DNA of 8,613 nt from an uncultured bacterium (GTDB taxonomy: Bacteria > Armatimonadota > UBA5829 > DSUL01): assembly GCA_937967775.1 (NCBI GenBank), contig CALCJH010000316.1, positions 1 to 8,613 on the forward strand, in the 5' to 3' direction. Below are positions 1 through 7,306 of this stretch, in pieces. The notes below the pieces were generated by a model. The model saw only the letters and a list, made by a program, of their open reading frames with translations. It was not told the DNA's origin and did no database searches. How positions within the stretch are numbered: position 1 is the first letter of the stretch; each line of letters opens with the position of its first letter. Made by a program: the position numbers and the translations under genes.

Positions 1-191
1 GCGTGTTCCGCCGTCTTCTGCAGCAGTGATTCCAGCGTCCCCCGGGTGGTCTCGAAAACGCAGTCGGTGGAATGGGCAATGGCCTTCTCTACCCCGTTCG
101 CCCCCAGTGTCTGAAGAAGGCGCTCCAGCGAGAGGTCCGCCCCTCCCGCCGGCCAGGAGCCGAAGATCGTATATGTATCTATGATCCGCAT
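1..191 (-). CDS. Amidohydrolase-like TIM-barrel protein, N-terminal fragment
   Basis: This is the first 63 codons of a gene that runs off the left edge. The ATG at 191-189 follows a purine-rich ribosome-binding site (minus strand GGGAAGGAAGG-like, about 8 bases upstream). It lies 27 bases downstream of the gltX stop, so it is probably the next gene of the same operon. The protein begins MRIIDTYTIFGSWP, then has a helix (LSLERLLQTLGANGVEKAIAH) and a strand ending in 'STDCVF'. This matches the first strand, helix and second strand of amidohydrolase_2-type proteins (ACMSD/YcfH-like metal-dependent hydrolases), which usually start 'IDTHTHFG'. Here the metal-binding HxH is replaced by Y-T-I, so the N-terminal metal site is missing. 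The family assignment rests on a short fragment. The substrate is unknown, and the protein may be a non-catalytic or differently metallated homologue. Confidence 0.72.
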   Translation of the reverse strand, partial: MRIIDTYTIFGSWPAGGADLSLERLLQTLGANGVEKAIAHSTDCVFETTRGTLESLLQKTAEH

Positions 192-218
192 CAGGTGTGC
201 CTTCCCTTCCCCGGACGC

Positions 219-1625
219 TTACTGCACACGTGCGAGATCGGCCGCGCGCCGGAGCCTTCTGACCACCCGGTCCCTTCCCAGTGTTTCCAGAGCGGCAAAC
301 AGGGATGGACCCACCGTCTTGCCCGTGCAGGCGTAGCGGATGGGGTGAATGAGCGCTCCACCCTCCCGTCCCAGCTTCTCCCCCGCCTCCCGCACGCGGG
401 CTTCAATGGCAGCATCGCTCCACTCGCAGTCTTTGAGCGCGTCCGCGATCCCTTCCAGGAACTGCGCCGCGCCCGGGTCCTGCAGCCACTTGCCGCCCTT
501 CTCTTCGTATTCGAACTCGTCCGTGAAAAAGTAGCAGGCCAGCTCCACGATGTCGTGAAGGAAGGTCAGCCGGTCCTTCATCACCCGCACGACGCTTTCC
601 AGATAGCCGTCCTGCAGCCCGCCGAAGCCCTTCTCCTCCAGCAGGGGCTTCACCCTCCTGGCCAGTTCCCCGTCGGGCAGCATCCGGATATGCTGCCGGT
701 TCAGCCAGTCCAGCTTCTGGCGATCGAAGATGGCGGGATGGTTGACGATGCCCGGGATGTCGAACGCCTCGATCAACTCCTGTCTCGTCATCACCTCGCG
801 GTTGTCCCCCGGGGACCAGCCCAGCAGGGCCAGGAAATTCAGCAGGGCGTCCGGAAGATAGCCCATCTGAGTGAATTCCCGGAACGACACCGCCCCGTGC
901 CGCTTGGAAAGCTTGGACCGGTCCGGCCCCAGAATCAGGGCGGGATGGACGAACTGAGGCGGCTCCCAGCCGAAGGCGGCATAAAGCTGCACATGCTTGG
1001 GAGTGCTGGAGAGCCATTCGTCGCTGCGCACCACGTGCGTGATGCCCATAAGGTGATCGTCCACGACGTTCGCGAACTGATACGTGGGAAACCCGTCCGC
1101 TTTCAACATCACGAAGTCGTCTATCAACGCGTTCTCAAAGGAGAGCGTCCCGCGGACGTGGTCATGAAACTCCGTTACGCCGTCGAGCGGCATCGCGAAG
1201 CGGATGACGTGAGGTTCCCCAGGAGTGTGTCCCGGGGCTCCCTCCCGGCACCGCCGGTCGTATCCGGTGGGCAGCCCGGCTGCTTTCTGCTCCTCTCGCA
1301 TCTGCGCCAGACGCTCAGGCGAGCACCAGCACCGGTAGGCCTTTCCCTCCCGGACAAGCTGCTCCGCCAGCTCACGATAGATCTCCAGACGTTGCGACTG
1401 GAAGAACGGCCCTTCGTCCCAATCGAGCCCCAGCCACTTCAGCCCGTCCTGGATCTCTTCCACGGATCCTTCCACGTAGCGCGTCCGGTCCGTGTCTTCG
1501 ATGCGAAGGATGAACTGTCCCCCGTGATGGCGCGCCAGCAGCCAGGCGAAGGCCGCCGTGCGGGCGTTCCCGATGTGCATGCTGCCCGTCGGGCTGGGTG
1601 CGAAGCGGGTGCGTAGCGTGCTCAC
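219..1625 (-). CDS. gltX: Glutamyl-tRNA synthetase (class I)
   Basis: Cytoplasmic enzyme that charges tRNA-Glu (in many bacteria also tRNA-Gln) with glutamate using ATP. Numbered from the GTG start, the protein has 468 residues, normal for bacterial GluRS. The N-terminal Rossmann domain opens with RTRFAPSPTG (5-14) and carries the HIGH-type motif HIGN (17-20), followed by ILRIEDTD (39-46). A zinc-finger-like insert has C99, C101 and C126; the fourth ligand position is not an obvious His. The second ATP motif KLSKRHG is at 238-244, and the helical anticodon-binding domain fills roughly 300-468. GTG at 1625 was chosen over the longer in-frame start at 1682 because it has a strong GGGAGGAG site 5 bases upstream and gives the family's usual 'xxLRTRFAPSPTG' beginning. 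The gene follows the winged-helix gene after 69 bases and precedes the amidohydrolase-like gene by 27. Whether it is discriminating or non-discriminating cannot be told by eye. Confidence 0.98.
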   Translation of the reverse strand: MSTLRTRFAPSPTGSMHIGNARTAAFAWLLARHHGGQFILRIEDTDRTRYVEGSVEEIQDGLKWLGLDWDEGPFFQSQRLEIYRELAEQLVREGKAYRCWCSPERLAQMREEQKAAGLPTGYDRRCREGAPGHTPGEPHVIRFAMPLDGVTEFHDHVRGTLSFENALIDDFVMLKADGFPTYQFANVVDDHLMGITHVVRSDEWLSSTPKHVQLYAAFGWEPPQFVHPALILGPDRSKLSKRHGAVSFREFTQMGYLPDALLNFLALLGWSPGDNREVMTRQELIEAFDIPGIVNHPAIFDRQKLDWLNRQHIRMLPDGELARRVKPLLEEKGFGGLQDGYLESVVRVMKDRLTFLHDIVELACYFFTDEFEYEEKGGKWLQDPGAAQFLEGIADALKDCEWSDAAIEARVREAGEKLGREGGALIHPIRYACTGKTVGPSLFAALETLGRDRVVRRLRRAADLARVQ

Positions 1626-1630
1626 CGCCG

Positions 1631-1638
1631 CTCCTCCC
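1631..1638 (-). promoter_or_regulatory. Ribosome-binding site that sets the gltX GTG start
   Basis: The minus strand reads GGGAGGAG here, followed by 5 bases and GTG. This near-perfect Shine-Dalgarno sequence supports the start at 1625. The 19-residue in-frame extension upstream (to 1682) is Arg/Ala/Gly-rich, lies partly in the GC-rich hairpin, and looks non-coding. Confidence 0.85.
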
Positions 1639-1656
1639 GTCTGCCCGGCGCGCGAA

Positions 1657-1677
1657 GGGGCGCGCTGCGCGCGCCCC
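1657..1677 (-). other. GC-only hairpin in the gap before gltX
   Basis: GGGGCGCGC (1657-1665), loop TGC, and GCGCGCCCC (1669-1677) form a perfect 9-bp, all-G/C stem with a 3-base loop. It lies in the 69-base gap between the winged-helix gene stop (1695) and the gltX start (1625), starting about 18 bases after the stop. No T-run follows on the minus strand, so it is not a standard intrinsic terminator. It could stabilise or delimit the 3' end of the upstream message, partly terminate transcription, or be a processing point that separates gltX expression from the upstream genes. The structure is seen directly; the role is inferred. Confidence 0.6.
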
Positions 1678-1694
1678 CGCACCTTCCCCGCCTC

Positions 1695-3527
1695 TTAGTA
1701 CTCCTTGACCACATACTTCCTCTTGGACTTCTGGAATCCCTGATCTTTCTTCTTCGGGTCGAACACCCAGAGTCCCGTCCTCGGCTGACGCGTGAAGCAG
1801 GGATAACCGCTCAGGATGGACGCCACCAGCATCCGGGAGACCCGGCGGATAAGGTTCACCTCCACGAAGAGATGCGGGTAGCTCATCCCGGAACTCTGAC
1901 GCTCCAGCAGGCGGCACATCACCTCGAACGTGGGCAGACGCTCGTTGTCGGCTTCGTCTTTGAGCTGAAGCAGCTCAAGCAACCGGGCCGGGGCAACGGC
2001 GGTCATCTCGTCCGTCTCTCCGGAGTAGTCCAGGTCGAAGACGTCCCAGTCCTCCGTCGCGTTCAGATGGAACAGCCCTCCGGCAATGGGCAGCCCCAGC
2101 GCCTCGTACAGCGGCCCCAGCCCGTAGATCAGCCGCGTGTCCAGGTTCACCCATACCTCGTAGGTATTCCCGTCGTGGCGGATGCTGATCTGCTGAACGG
2201 CCGGCTCCGGCGCGAACAGCCCTTCCGGAAGCTGCGCCAGCGGGAATGTCCCCTCCTGTTTGTGGTGATACTTCAGCACGCAGTCTGCGCGCATCGGGCG
2301 CTTCTCGGGGCGCTCCGGCGGATCCTCGTCCCCCACGTCCTGGACGATGGGCAGGTGGATCTCCTTCGCCAGCGAGCTCTCCAGCCCGGCCGGTTCCATC
2401 TCCAGGTCGAAGCGCTCTCCGTCCGGGGTGGCGAAGTCATACTCTGGGATAATCAGGGAAGCGGGGATCTCCAGCACGTGCCCGGGGATCGCCCCCGCTG
2501 GCGCAAAGCGACCGGCTCCCAACCAGAGAACCTGTATGTCGTGGCGCAGATGCTCGACGATGCTCTTCTCTGTCGGCTCGTAGGCCTTCTCGCCCTTCTC
2601 CAGCTCGAACGTCTGCAGGATCAGGTCCTCGATGCGGCAGACGTCTCCCTTCTCCAGGATGGCCCGGCGCATCTCGGCGATGTCGCTTTCCGTGACCTCG
2701 GGAGGAGCCTCCTCCGCCTCTTCTTCTTCCTCCACCTCCTCCGCCAGAGAAGCCTCCAGCGCCTTCAGCGCATTCAGCAGCTCTTTCTCGCGGTCCCTCC
2801 GGTAGAGCACCAGGGATGAGGACATCGCTACTTCCTCATCCTGCCACAGGGCGGTGAGCATCTCGGCCGGGTCGAAATAGTCGCGCTGTGCCTCCCAGCC
2901 GAAGTATGCCGCCACCTTGAACGGCACGGGATCCTTACCTTCCAGTACCAACTGCACCGCTGCCGCGGCGGGGTCGGTCTCCCAGTCCAGCGCCGCTGCC
3001 GCTGGCCGGTAGTGTTCGATGAGCTCCTCATCCAGGAAGTTGTAGTAGATCACATCCTCCGGACGGTCATAGTCGGTGTCCAGCAGCCATCCGGACAATC
3101 CGAACTCGGTCTCTCCGACAATCGTGAAGTGGGAGGAGTCGCTTGCGAACTTCAGCACGGTCTCCGCCATCACTTCCGGGTCTCGTCCCAGGATCTTCCC
3201 CATCTCCCGTCCCAGGGTCTCCGCCGAGAGAGGCCGGCCGGCGCTCTTCACCAGAGATTCCAGTACCTCTTCGAACGGGTAGTCCGGCGCCTCCCATCGT
3301 CCCGCCAGGTCCCACTTGCGGTCCGATGTCTGCGTGAAGCGGGAGGAGGACTTCAGCGCGTGCTTAGCGAGCTTCAGCGTCACAGCCTTGTGATTGACTG
3401 CCGTCACCAGCTCGCCCGTCTTGCGTGGTCCGGTTTCCAGCAGGATGTCCGCCAGACGATCCTGCAGGACCGTCATCGGCAGGTCTTCCATAACAGCGCT
3501 CGGCGCTGCAGCAGTCTTGGGTGTCAC
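1695..3527 (-). CDS. Unrecognised 610-residue protein with several predicted winged-helix modules
   Basis: I do not recognise this protein by name. It has no signal peptide or membrane segment, so it is probably cytoplasmic. Several segments have a helix-helix-helix-then-aromatic-strand pattern like HARE-HTH/RNA polymerase delta-type winged helices: about 20-78 (ending RFTQTSDRKWDLAGRW), 84-149 (ending HFTIVGETEFGLSGWLL), 282-348 (ending VLWLGAGRFAPAGAIP) and 531-590 (ending CFTRQPRTGLWVFDP). A charged helix (243-262) leads into a very acidic run (EEVEEEEEAEE, 263-273). The last 20 residues are basic (KKK, KSKRK). About 350-530 looks like a mixed alpha/beta region. The GTG at 3527 is preceded by GGAGGAAG, whereas the internal ATGs at 3491 and 3476 lack a good site. 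The gene lies 53 bases after rimO and 69 before gltX. The modules suggest nucleic-acid binding or a transcription-linked role, but this is inference. Confidence 0.9.
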   Translation of the reverse strand: MTPKTAAAPSAVMEDLPMTVLQDRLADILLETGPRKTGELVTAVNHKAVTLKLAKHALKSSSRFTQTSDRKWDLAGRWEAPDYPFEEVLESLVKSAGRPLSAETLGREMGKILGRDPEVMAETVLKFASDSSHFTIVGETEFGLSGWLLDTDYDRPEDVIYYNFLDEELIEHYRPAAAALDWETDPAAAAVQLVLEGKDPVPFKVAAYFGWEAQRDYFDPAEMLTALWQDEEVAMSSSLVLYRRDREKELLNALKALEASLAEEVEEEEEAEEAPPEVTESDIAEMRRAILEKGDVCRIEDLILQTFELEKGEKAYEPTEKSIVEHLRHDIQVLWLGAGRFAPAGAIPGHVLEIPASLIIPEYDFATPDGERFDLEMEPAGLESSLAKEIHLPIVQDVGDEDPPERPEKRPMRADCVLKYHHKQEGTFPLAQLPEGLFAPEPAVQQISIRHDGNTYEVWVNLDTRLIYGLGPLYEALGLPIAGGLFHLNATEDWDVFDLDYSGETDEMTAVAPARLLELLQLKDEADNERLPTFEVMCRLLERQSSGMSYPHLFVEVNLIRRVSRMLVASILSGYPCFTRQPRTGLWVFDPKKKDQGFQKSKRKYVVKEY

Positions 3528-3533
3528 CAGATT

Positions 3534-3541
3534 CTTCCTCC
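3534..3541 (-). promoter_or_regulatory. Ribosome-binding site supporting the GTG start at 3527
   Basis: The minus strand reads GGAGGAAG, 6 bases before GTG (9 from the GGAGG core). It decides the start in favour of 3527 over the in-frame ATGs at 3491 and 3476. It lies in the short rimO-to-winged-helix gap (3528-3580), which shows no terminator and is consistent with cotranscription. Confidence 0.8.
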
Positions 3542-3580
3542 GAGTGTACTCGACCTATCCATCGTGGACGCAGGAGCGTA

Positions 3581-4942
3581 TCAGACGCAACCTGCCGCCA
3601 CGGCCTTCAGGTCGTGGTCGCCCGTCCCGACGACCTTCGCGCGCACGATCTCTCCAGGCCGGATGCCGCTTCCGGAAAGCTCCACCAGACCATCCACCTC
3701 GGGAGCGTCGCGCTCCGAGCGGCCCGTCATCCTTCCCGGTCCCGCCTGCGCTTCCACCAGCACCTCGATCTCCCTTCCCTCCAGCTCCCGCAGCCTCTCC
3801 CGCGAGATGCGACGCTGCGTCTCCATCAGCGCGGCCCGGCGCTCCTCCGCCACCTGCCGGGGCACGTCGCTATCCATCTCGAACGCCGGGGTCCCCTCTT
3901 CGTGCGAGTAGACGAACGCCCCGGCATGGTCGGGCCTGGCCGCCTCCAGGAACTTCAGGCAGTTCTCGAACTCCTCTTCGGTCTCTCCCGGGAATCCCAG
4001 CAGAAACGTGCTACGGATGGCGATGTGCGGGCAGCGTTCCCGGAGCTCTTCCACCAGCCGGAGATACTGCGCTGTGCTACCGGCCCGGCGCATCCTTTTC
4101 AGCATCCGGTCGTCTCCGTGCTGGAACGGCAGGTCAATGTAGGCCGCAAGATTCGGCACTTCTCCAAACAGCTCCACGATGGAGCGGTCCACGCGCCCGG
4201 GATGCGCATACATTATCCGCTGCCATCGCAGCCCCTCGATCTTTCCCAGCTCACGCACCAGGCGCGCCAGGTTCCACTCTCCTCGCGTTTCCCGGCCATA
4301 GAGAGTGGTGTCCTGGCCAACCAGCACAGCTTCCTTCAGACCCAGGTCCACCAGCATCCGCACCTCGTCCAGCAGCTTCTCCGCCGGACGGCTCCGCCAG
4401 CCTCCCCGGAAGGACGGGATGGCGCAGAAGGAGCAGGTATGGTCGCATCCCTCCCCGATGCGCAGATACGTCGTCCAGGGCGGAGTGGTCATCAGCCGGG
4501 CGCCGATCTCCTGCCACTCCGGCGGCGGAGGCGTGGAGACCACCGGCCGCTCGCCGCGAAACGTCGCGCGCAAATACTCGGGCAGTTCCTGGGTGTGACC
4601 CACTCCCACGATGGCGTCCACGTCGGGTATCTCTTCCGCCAGTCGGCCGGCATAACGCTGCGCTAGGCATCCGGCCACCAGAACCTTTTGGCAGCGTCCC
4701 CGCTTCTTGCGGCGGACGGCATCGCGGATGGCCGAAAGCGACTCCTCCTTCGCGGCGTCAATGAACGCGCAGGTATTCACCACCAGCACGTCTGCATCGT
4801 CCGGGTCGCCCACAAGCGTCCAGCCGTCCTGCGCCAAGACGGCCAGCATCTCCTCGGAGTCCACCTGATTCTTGGGGCAGCCCAGATGCACCAGACCCAG
4901 AGTCCGGGCCTGCCGCGCGGAGCCTCTATTCTTCGTCTTCAT
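3581..4942 (-). CDS. rimO: Ribosomal protein S12 methylthiotransferase
   Basis: Radical-SAM enzyme that adds a methylthio group to the conserved aspartate (Asp88/89) of ribosomal protein S12. The protein has 453 residues, a normal length. The N-terminal UPF0004 domain has the RimO signature GCPKNQVDSE (21-30) and CAFIDAAKEES (58-68); C22, C58 and C92 bind the auxiliary 4Fe-4S cluster. The radical-SAM motif is C166xxxC170xxC173 in IGEGCDHTCSFCAIP. The conserved LPFQHGDDRMLKRM and FLLGFPGETEEEFE segments follow. The C-terminal TRAM domain contains GRSERDAPEVDGLV, which resembles RimO ('GRTxxDAPEVDG') rather than the tRNA-modifying MiaB. The ATG at 4942 lies inside the last codons of ftsK, overlapping it by 17 bases, with AGGA 5 bases upstream, so translation is probably coupled. 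All catalytic cysteines are present. Confidence 0.97.
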   Translation of the reverse strand: MKTKNRGSARQARTLGLVHLGCPKNQVDSEEMLAVLAQDGWTLVGDPDDADVLVVNTCAFIDAAKEESLSAIRDAVRRKKRGRCQKVLVAGCLAQRYAGRLAEEIPDVDAIVGVGHTQELPEYLRATFRGERPVVSTPPPPEWQEIGARLMTTPPWTTYLRIGEGCDHTCSFCAIPSFRGGWRSRPAEKLLDEVRMLVDLGLKEAVLVGQDTTLYGRETRGEWNLARLVRELGKIEGLRWQRIMYAHPGRVDRSIVELFGEVPNLAAYIDLPFQHGDDRMLKRMRRAGSTAQYLRLVEELRERCPHIAIRSTFLLGFPGETEEEFENCLKFLEAARPDHAGAFVYSHEEGTPAFEMDSDVPRQVAEERRAALMETQRRISRERLRELEGREIEVLVEAQAGPGRMTGRSERDAPEVDGLVELSGSGIRPGEIVRAKVVGTGDHDLKAVAAGCV

Positions 4943-7226
4943 CGTAGTCCTGAGAGGAGGCGGTGGTTCCCTGGGGAAGGCCGAAGAGCTCGTCCATCTG
5001 AGCCGGCGACAGCAGCACCTCGCGGGGATTCGCTCCGTCCGCCGGCCCCACGATGCCTTGCTTCTCCATCGCGTCCACCAGCCGGGCGGCGCGCGTGTAT
5101 CCTATGCGGAACCGCCTCTGGATCATGGATGTGGAGGCGCGGCCCTGACTGACCACCAACCGGACCGCCGGCTCGTAAAACTCGTCCCGGTAGGCCGCAT
5201 CCTCCGCGTCGGCGAACTCCCCGTCGCCGCCCACGGACGGCTCCACCGGCTTCAGCGAGAACTCGGGGCGTCCCTGCTCCCGCAGGTGGTCCACCAGCCG
5301 CTTCACCTCCTGCTCCGACACATAAGCTCCCTGGATGCGGACGGGTTTGGGAGCGTCTATGGGACGGAAGAGCATATCCCCCTTGCCGATGAGCCTCTCC
5401 GCCCCATTCTGGTCCAAAATGGTCCGGCTGTCCACCTGCGAACTCACCGCAAAAGCGATGCGGCTGGCGATGTTCGCCTTGATGGTGCCCGTCACCACGT
5501 CCACGCTGGGGCGCTGAGTGGCAATAACCAGATGAATGCCCACCGCGCGTGCCAGCTGGGCGATGCGGCAGATGCTGGCCTCCACGTCCGCCGCCGCCTG
5601 CATCATCAGGTCCGCCAGCTCGTCAATGACGATGACAAGGTAGGGCAGACGGTCGCGCGGCCCCACAGATTCATTGTAGCTGGCGATGTTCCGCGTGCCC
5701 TTCGCGGCCAGCTTGTCGTAGCGGCGGTCCATCTCCTGGACTGCGGCCCGCAGGATCCCCGCGGCAGACTTCGCGTCCCGGATGACCGGCGCGCACAGAT
5801 GCGGAATCCCGTCGAACAGGCTCAGCTCCACGCGCTTGGGATCTATCAGCACCAGCCGCAGGTCCCTTGGAGTGGTGCGAAGTAGCAGGCTGGAGATCAG
5901 CGAGTTGAGCATAATGCTCTTGCCCATATTCGTTGCGCCTGCCACCAGCAGGTGCGGCATGGAGCACAGGTCCGCCACCACCGGTTCGCCCGCCACATCC
6001 AGTCCCAGCGGGAACGCCAGCTTGGAGGGATGGTTCCGCAACTGCGGGGTTTCGATAACGTCCTTCAGTCCCACCAGACCCCGGTGCCGGTTGGGGACCT
6101 CCACACCGATGGCCGACTTGCCCGGGATGGGAGCCTCCACGCGCACGTTGATGGCGGCAAGCGACATGGCGATGTTGTCCGCCAGGCTGACGATCTTGTT
6201 TACCCGGATCCCGGCCGCAAGCTGGATCTCGTAGCGGGTCACCGTCGGCCCGTGGGCGATCTCCACAACGTTGGCGGTGATGTTGAACTCCTGCAGGGTC
6301 CGCTCGATGATCTCGACGTTCTGGCTCAGCTCCTCGGCGCTGCGTGCCGGTGTGGGCGGGGAGTCATCCAGCAGTGAAACTGGAGGCAGGACGAAGCCTT
6401 CGTCGTCGAACGCTTCGTCTGTGAAAGGGGACTCCTCCCGGCCATTGCCGGGAGCGCTCGAAGGCCGGGCGACCACCTCTCCTGCAGAGGCTGCTTCCTT
6501 CAGATCTTCCTCCAGAGCTTGCCGTCGGCTCTGGATGGCCCGCTCGATGAGTGCCTGGCGGTCTATCGCGGGTTCCGCCGCCGCTTGCGACGCGGACTCA
6601 GGTTCGGGTTCCTTGCGCTCCCCCTTCTCCTGCTGGCGGGTGGCGGTCTCCCGTCCGGATGGCTTCACGCTGGCGGGCTGCTCCTCCCGTCCGCGCCGCA
6701 AAAGCTGCCCCAGCATCGAGAAGACCGGAATGTCCGTGATGACGATGACCGCTGCCAGCGCCAGCCCGCCCAGAAGGGCCAGTGCGCTGGTCCTCCCCAG
6801 CGCCACCAATAGGAAGTAGGAAAGCCCCGCCCCCAGATATCCGCCTCCCTGCGCCATCGCCTCCGGGGAGAACACTCTCTCGGCGGTCGGCGGCCCTTGC
6901 AGGTTGGCCACGTGCAGCCAGCTTATGGCGATCAACCAGAGTGCCACCGCCGCGAAGGTCCTTCGCGTAAAGCGGACCCTCAGGCCTCCGAACAGCAGCA
7001 TGGCCCCCACGATGAATGCCAGCACGGGCACGATATACGCCCCCGCACCAGAGATCAGACGCAGCGCGTGCGCCAGATCCCGGCCGATCTCTCCCGTCTC
7101 CTCCGCAGGTGATGCCAGGCTCACCAGGCTGATGACGCCCAGCGTGAGCACCAGGATTCCTGCGATGTCGCAGGCCAGCGGGGAGAAGCCCGGCTGCGAG
7201 GTTTTTCTGGACGACGACTTCCGCAT
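4926..7226 (-). CDS. ftsK: DNA translocase FtsK/SpoIIIE
   Basis: Membrane-anchored hexameric ATPase that pumps chromosomal DNA through the closing septum and helps resolve the chromosome terminus. The protein has 766 residues, close to SpoIIIE length rather than the very long E. coli FtsK. A short basic N-terminus is followed by four or five hydrophobic segments (about 17-38, 62-82, 91-107, 130-143, 147-164). A charged, low-complexity linker covers about 175-295. The alpha/beta motor has Walker A GATNMGKS (430-437) and Walker B LVIVIDELADLMM (530-542, D535/E536). The C-terminal gamma winged helix (about 684-740, containing RRFRIGYTRAARLVDAMEKQGIVG in overlapping parts) reads polar guide sequences. 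The tail is acidic (DYDEDEE). The ATG at 7226 has no clear Shine-Dalgarno and lies just below an extended -10 element. It is the first gene of the operon, and its 3' end overlaps rimO. Walker A usually reads GATGSGKS or GTTGSGKS; the N-M pair is a mild variation that keeps GxxxxGKS. Confidence 0.97.
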   Translation of the reverse strand: MRKSSSRKTSQPGFSPLACDIAGILVLTLGVISLVSLASPAEETGEIGRDLAHALRLISGAGAYIVPVLAFIVGAMLLFGGLRVRFTRRTFAAVALWLIAISWLHVANLQGPPTAERVFSPEAMAQGGGYLGAGLSYFLLVALGRTSALALLGGLALAAVIVITDIPVFSMLGQLLRRGREEQPASVKPSGRETATRQQEKGERKEPEPESASQAAAEPAIDRQALIERAIQSRRQALEEDLKEAASAGEVVARPSSAPGNGREESPFTDEAFDDEGFVLPPVSLLDDSPPTPARSAEELSQNVEIIERTLQEFNITANVVEIAHGPTVTRYEIQLAAGIRVNKIVSLADNIAMSLAAINVRVEAPIPGKSAIGVEVPNRHRGLVGLKDVIETPQLRNHPSKLAFPLGLDVAGEPVVADLCSMPHLLVAGATNMGKSIMLNSLISSLLLRTTPRDLRLVLIDPKRVELSLFDGIPHLCAPVIRDAKSAAGILRAAVQEMDRRYDKLAAKGTRNIASYNESVGPRDRLPYLVIVIDELADLMMQAAADVEASICRIAQLARAVGIHLVIATQRPSVDVVTGTIKANIASRIAFAVSSQVDSRTILDQNGAERLIGKGDMLFRPIDAPKPVRIQGAYVSEQEVKRLVDHLREQGRPEFSLKPVEPSVGGDGEFADAEDAAYRDEFYEPAVRLVVSQGRASTSMIQRRFRIGYTRAARLVDAMEKQGIVGPADGANPREVLLSPAQMDELFGLPQGTTASSQDYDEDEE

Positions 7227-7241
7227 AAGCCCAACCGCCTG

Positions 7242-7250
7242 AGTATACCA
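7242..7250 (-). promoter_or_regulatory. Extended -10 promoter for the ftsK operon
   Basis: The minus strand reads TGGTATACT, an exact TGn extension followed by a 5/6 -10 hexamer (TATACT). There is no convincing -35 17 bases upstream, which extended -10 promoters tolerate. Transcription should start near 7234-7236, leaving only about 8-10 bases before the ftsK ATG. A leader this short with no Shine-Dalgarno suggests near-leaderless translation. This is the only good promoter candidate I see for the five minus-strand genes. It is predicted from sequence only. Confidence 0.55.
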
Positions 7251-7306
7251 CAGATGCTCAGGGCCCCGTCGCTGCCCTGCCGTCTCTGAGGAACGTCGCC
7301 GCGCCC

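Noticed and set aside
204..211. GGGAAGGG on the minus strand here and at 3772-3779, resembling the E. coli FtsK guide motif GGGNAGGG
   Set aside because: Two copies in 8.6 kb are near what chance gives in G-rich DNA. The first is simply the ribosome-binding region of the amidohydrolase-like gene, and the guide motif of this lineage is unknown.
72..1616. Long plus-strand open frame of 514 codons opposite gltX
   Set aside because: The opposite strand encodes an unmistakable GluRS with all motifs. The plus-strand translation is rich in Arg, Pro, Gln and His with no domain pattern, typical of antisense frames in GC-rich genes.
1626..1682. Longer GluRS start at 1682
   Set aside because: The added 19 residues are low-complexity, cover the GC hairpin, and lack a ribosome-binding site, whereas GTG 1625 has a strong one and matches the family's N-terminus.
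3394..4764. Long plus-strand open frames opposite rimO (also 3521-4666)
   Set aside because: The translations are Pro/Arg/Ser-rich and lie antisense to a complete RimO with all cysteines, so they are shadows of GC-rich codon use.
4872..5885. Plus-strand open frame opposite the ftsK motor and gamma domains
   Set aside because: Antisense to conserved Walker and gamma motifs; composition is unlike a protein and there is no start signal.
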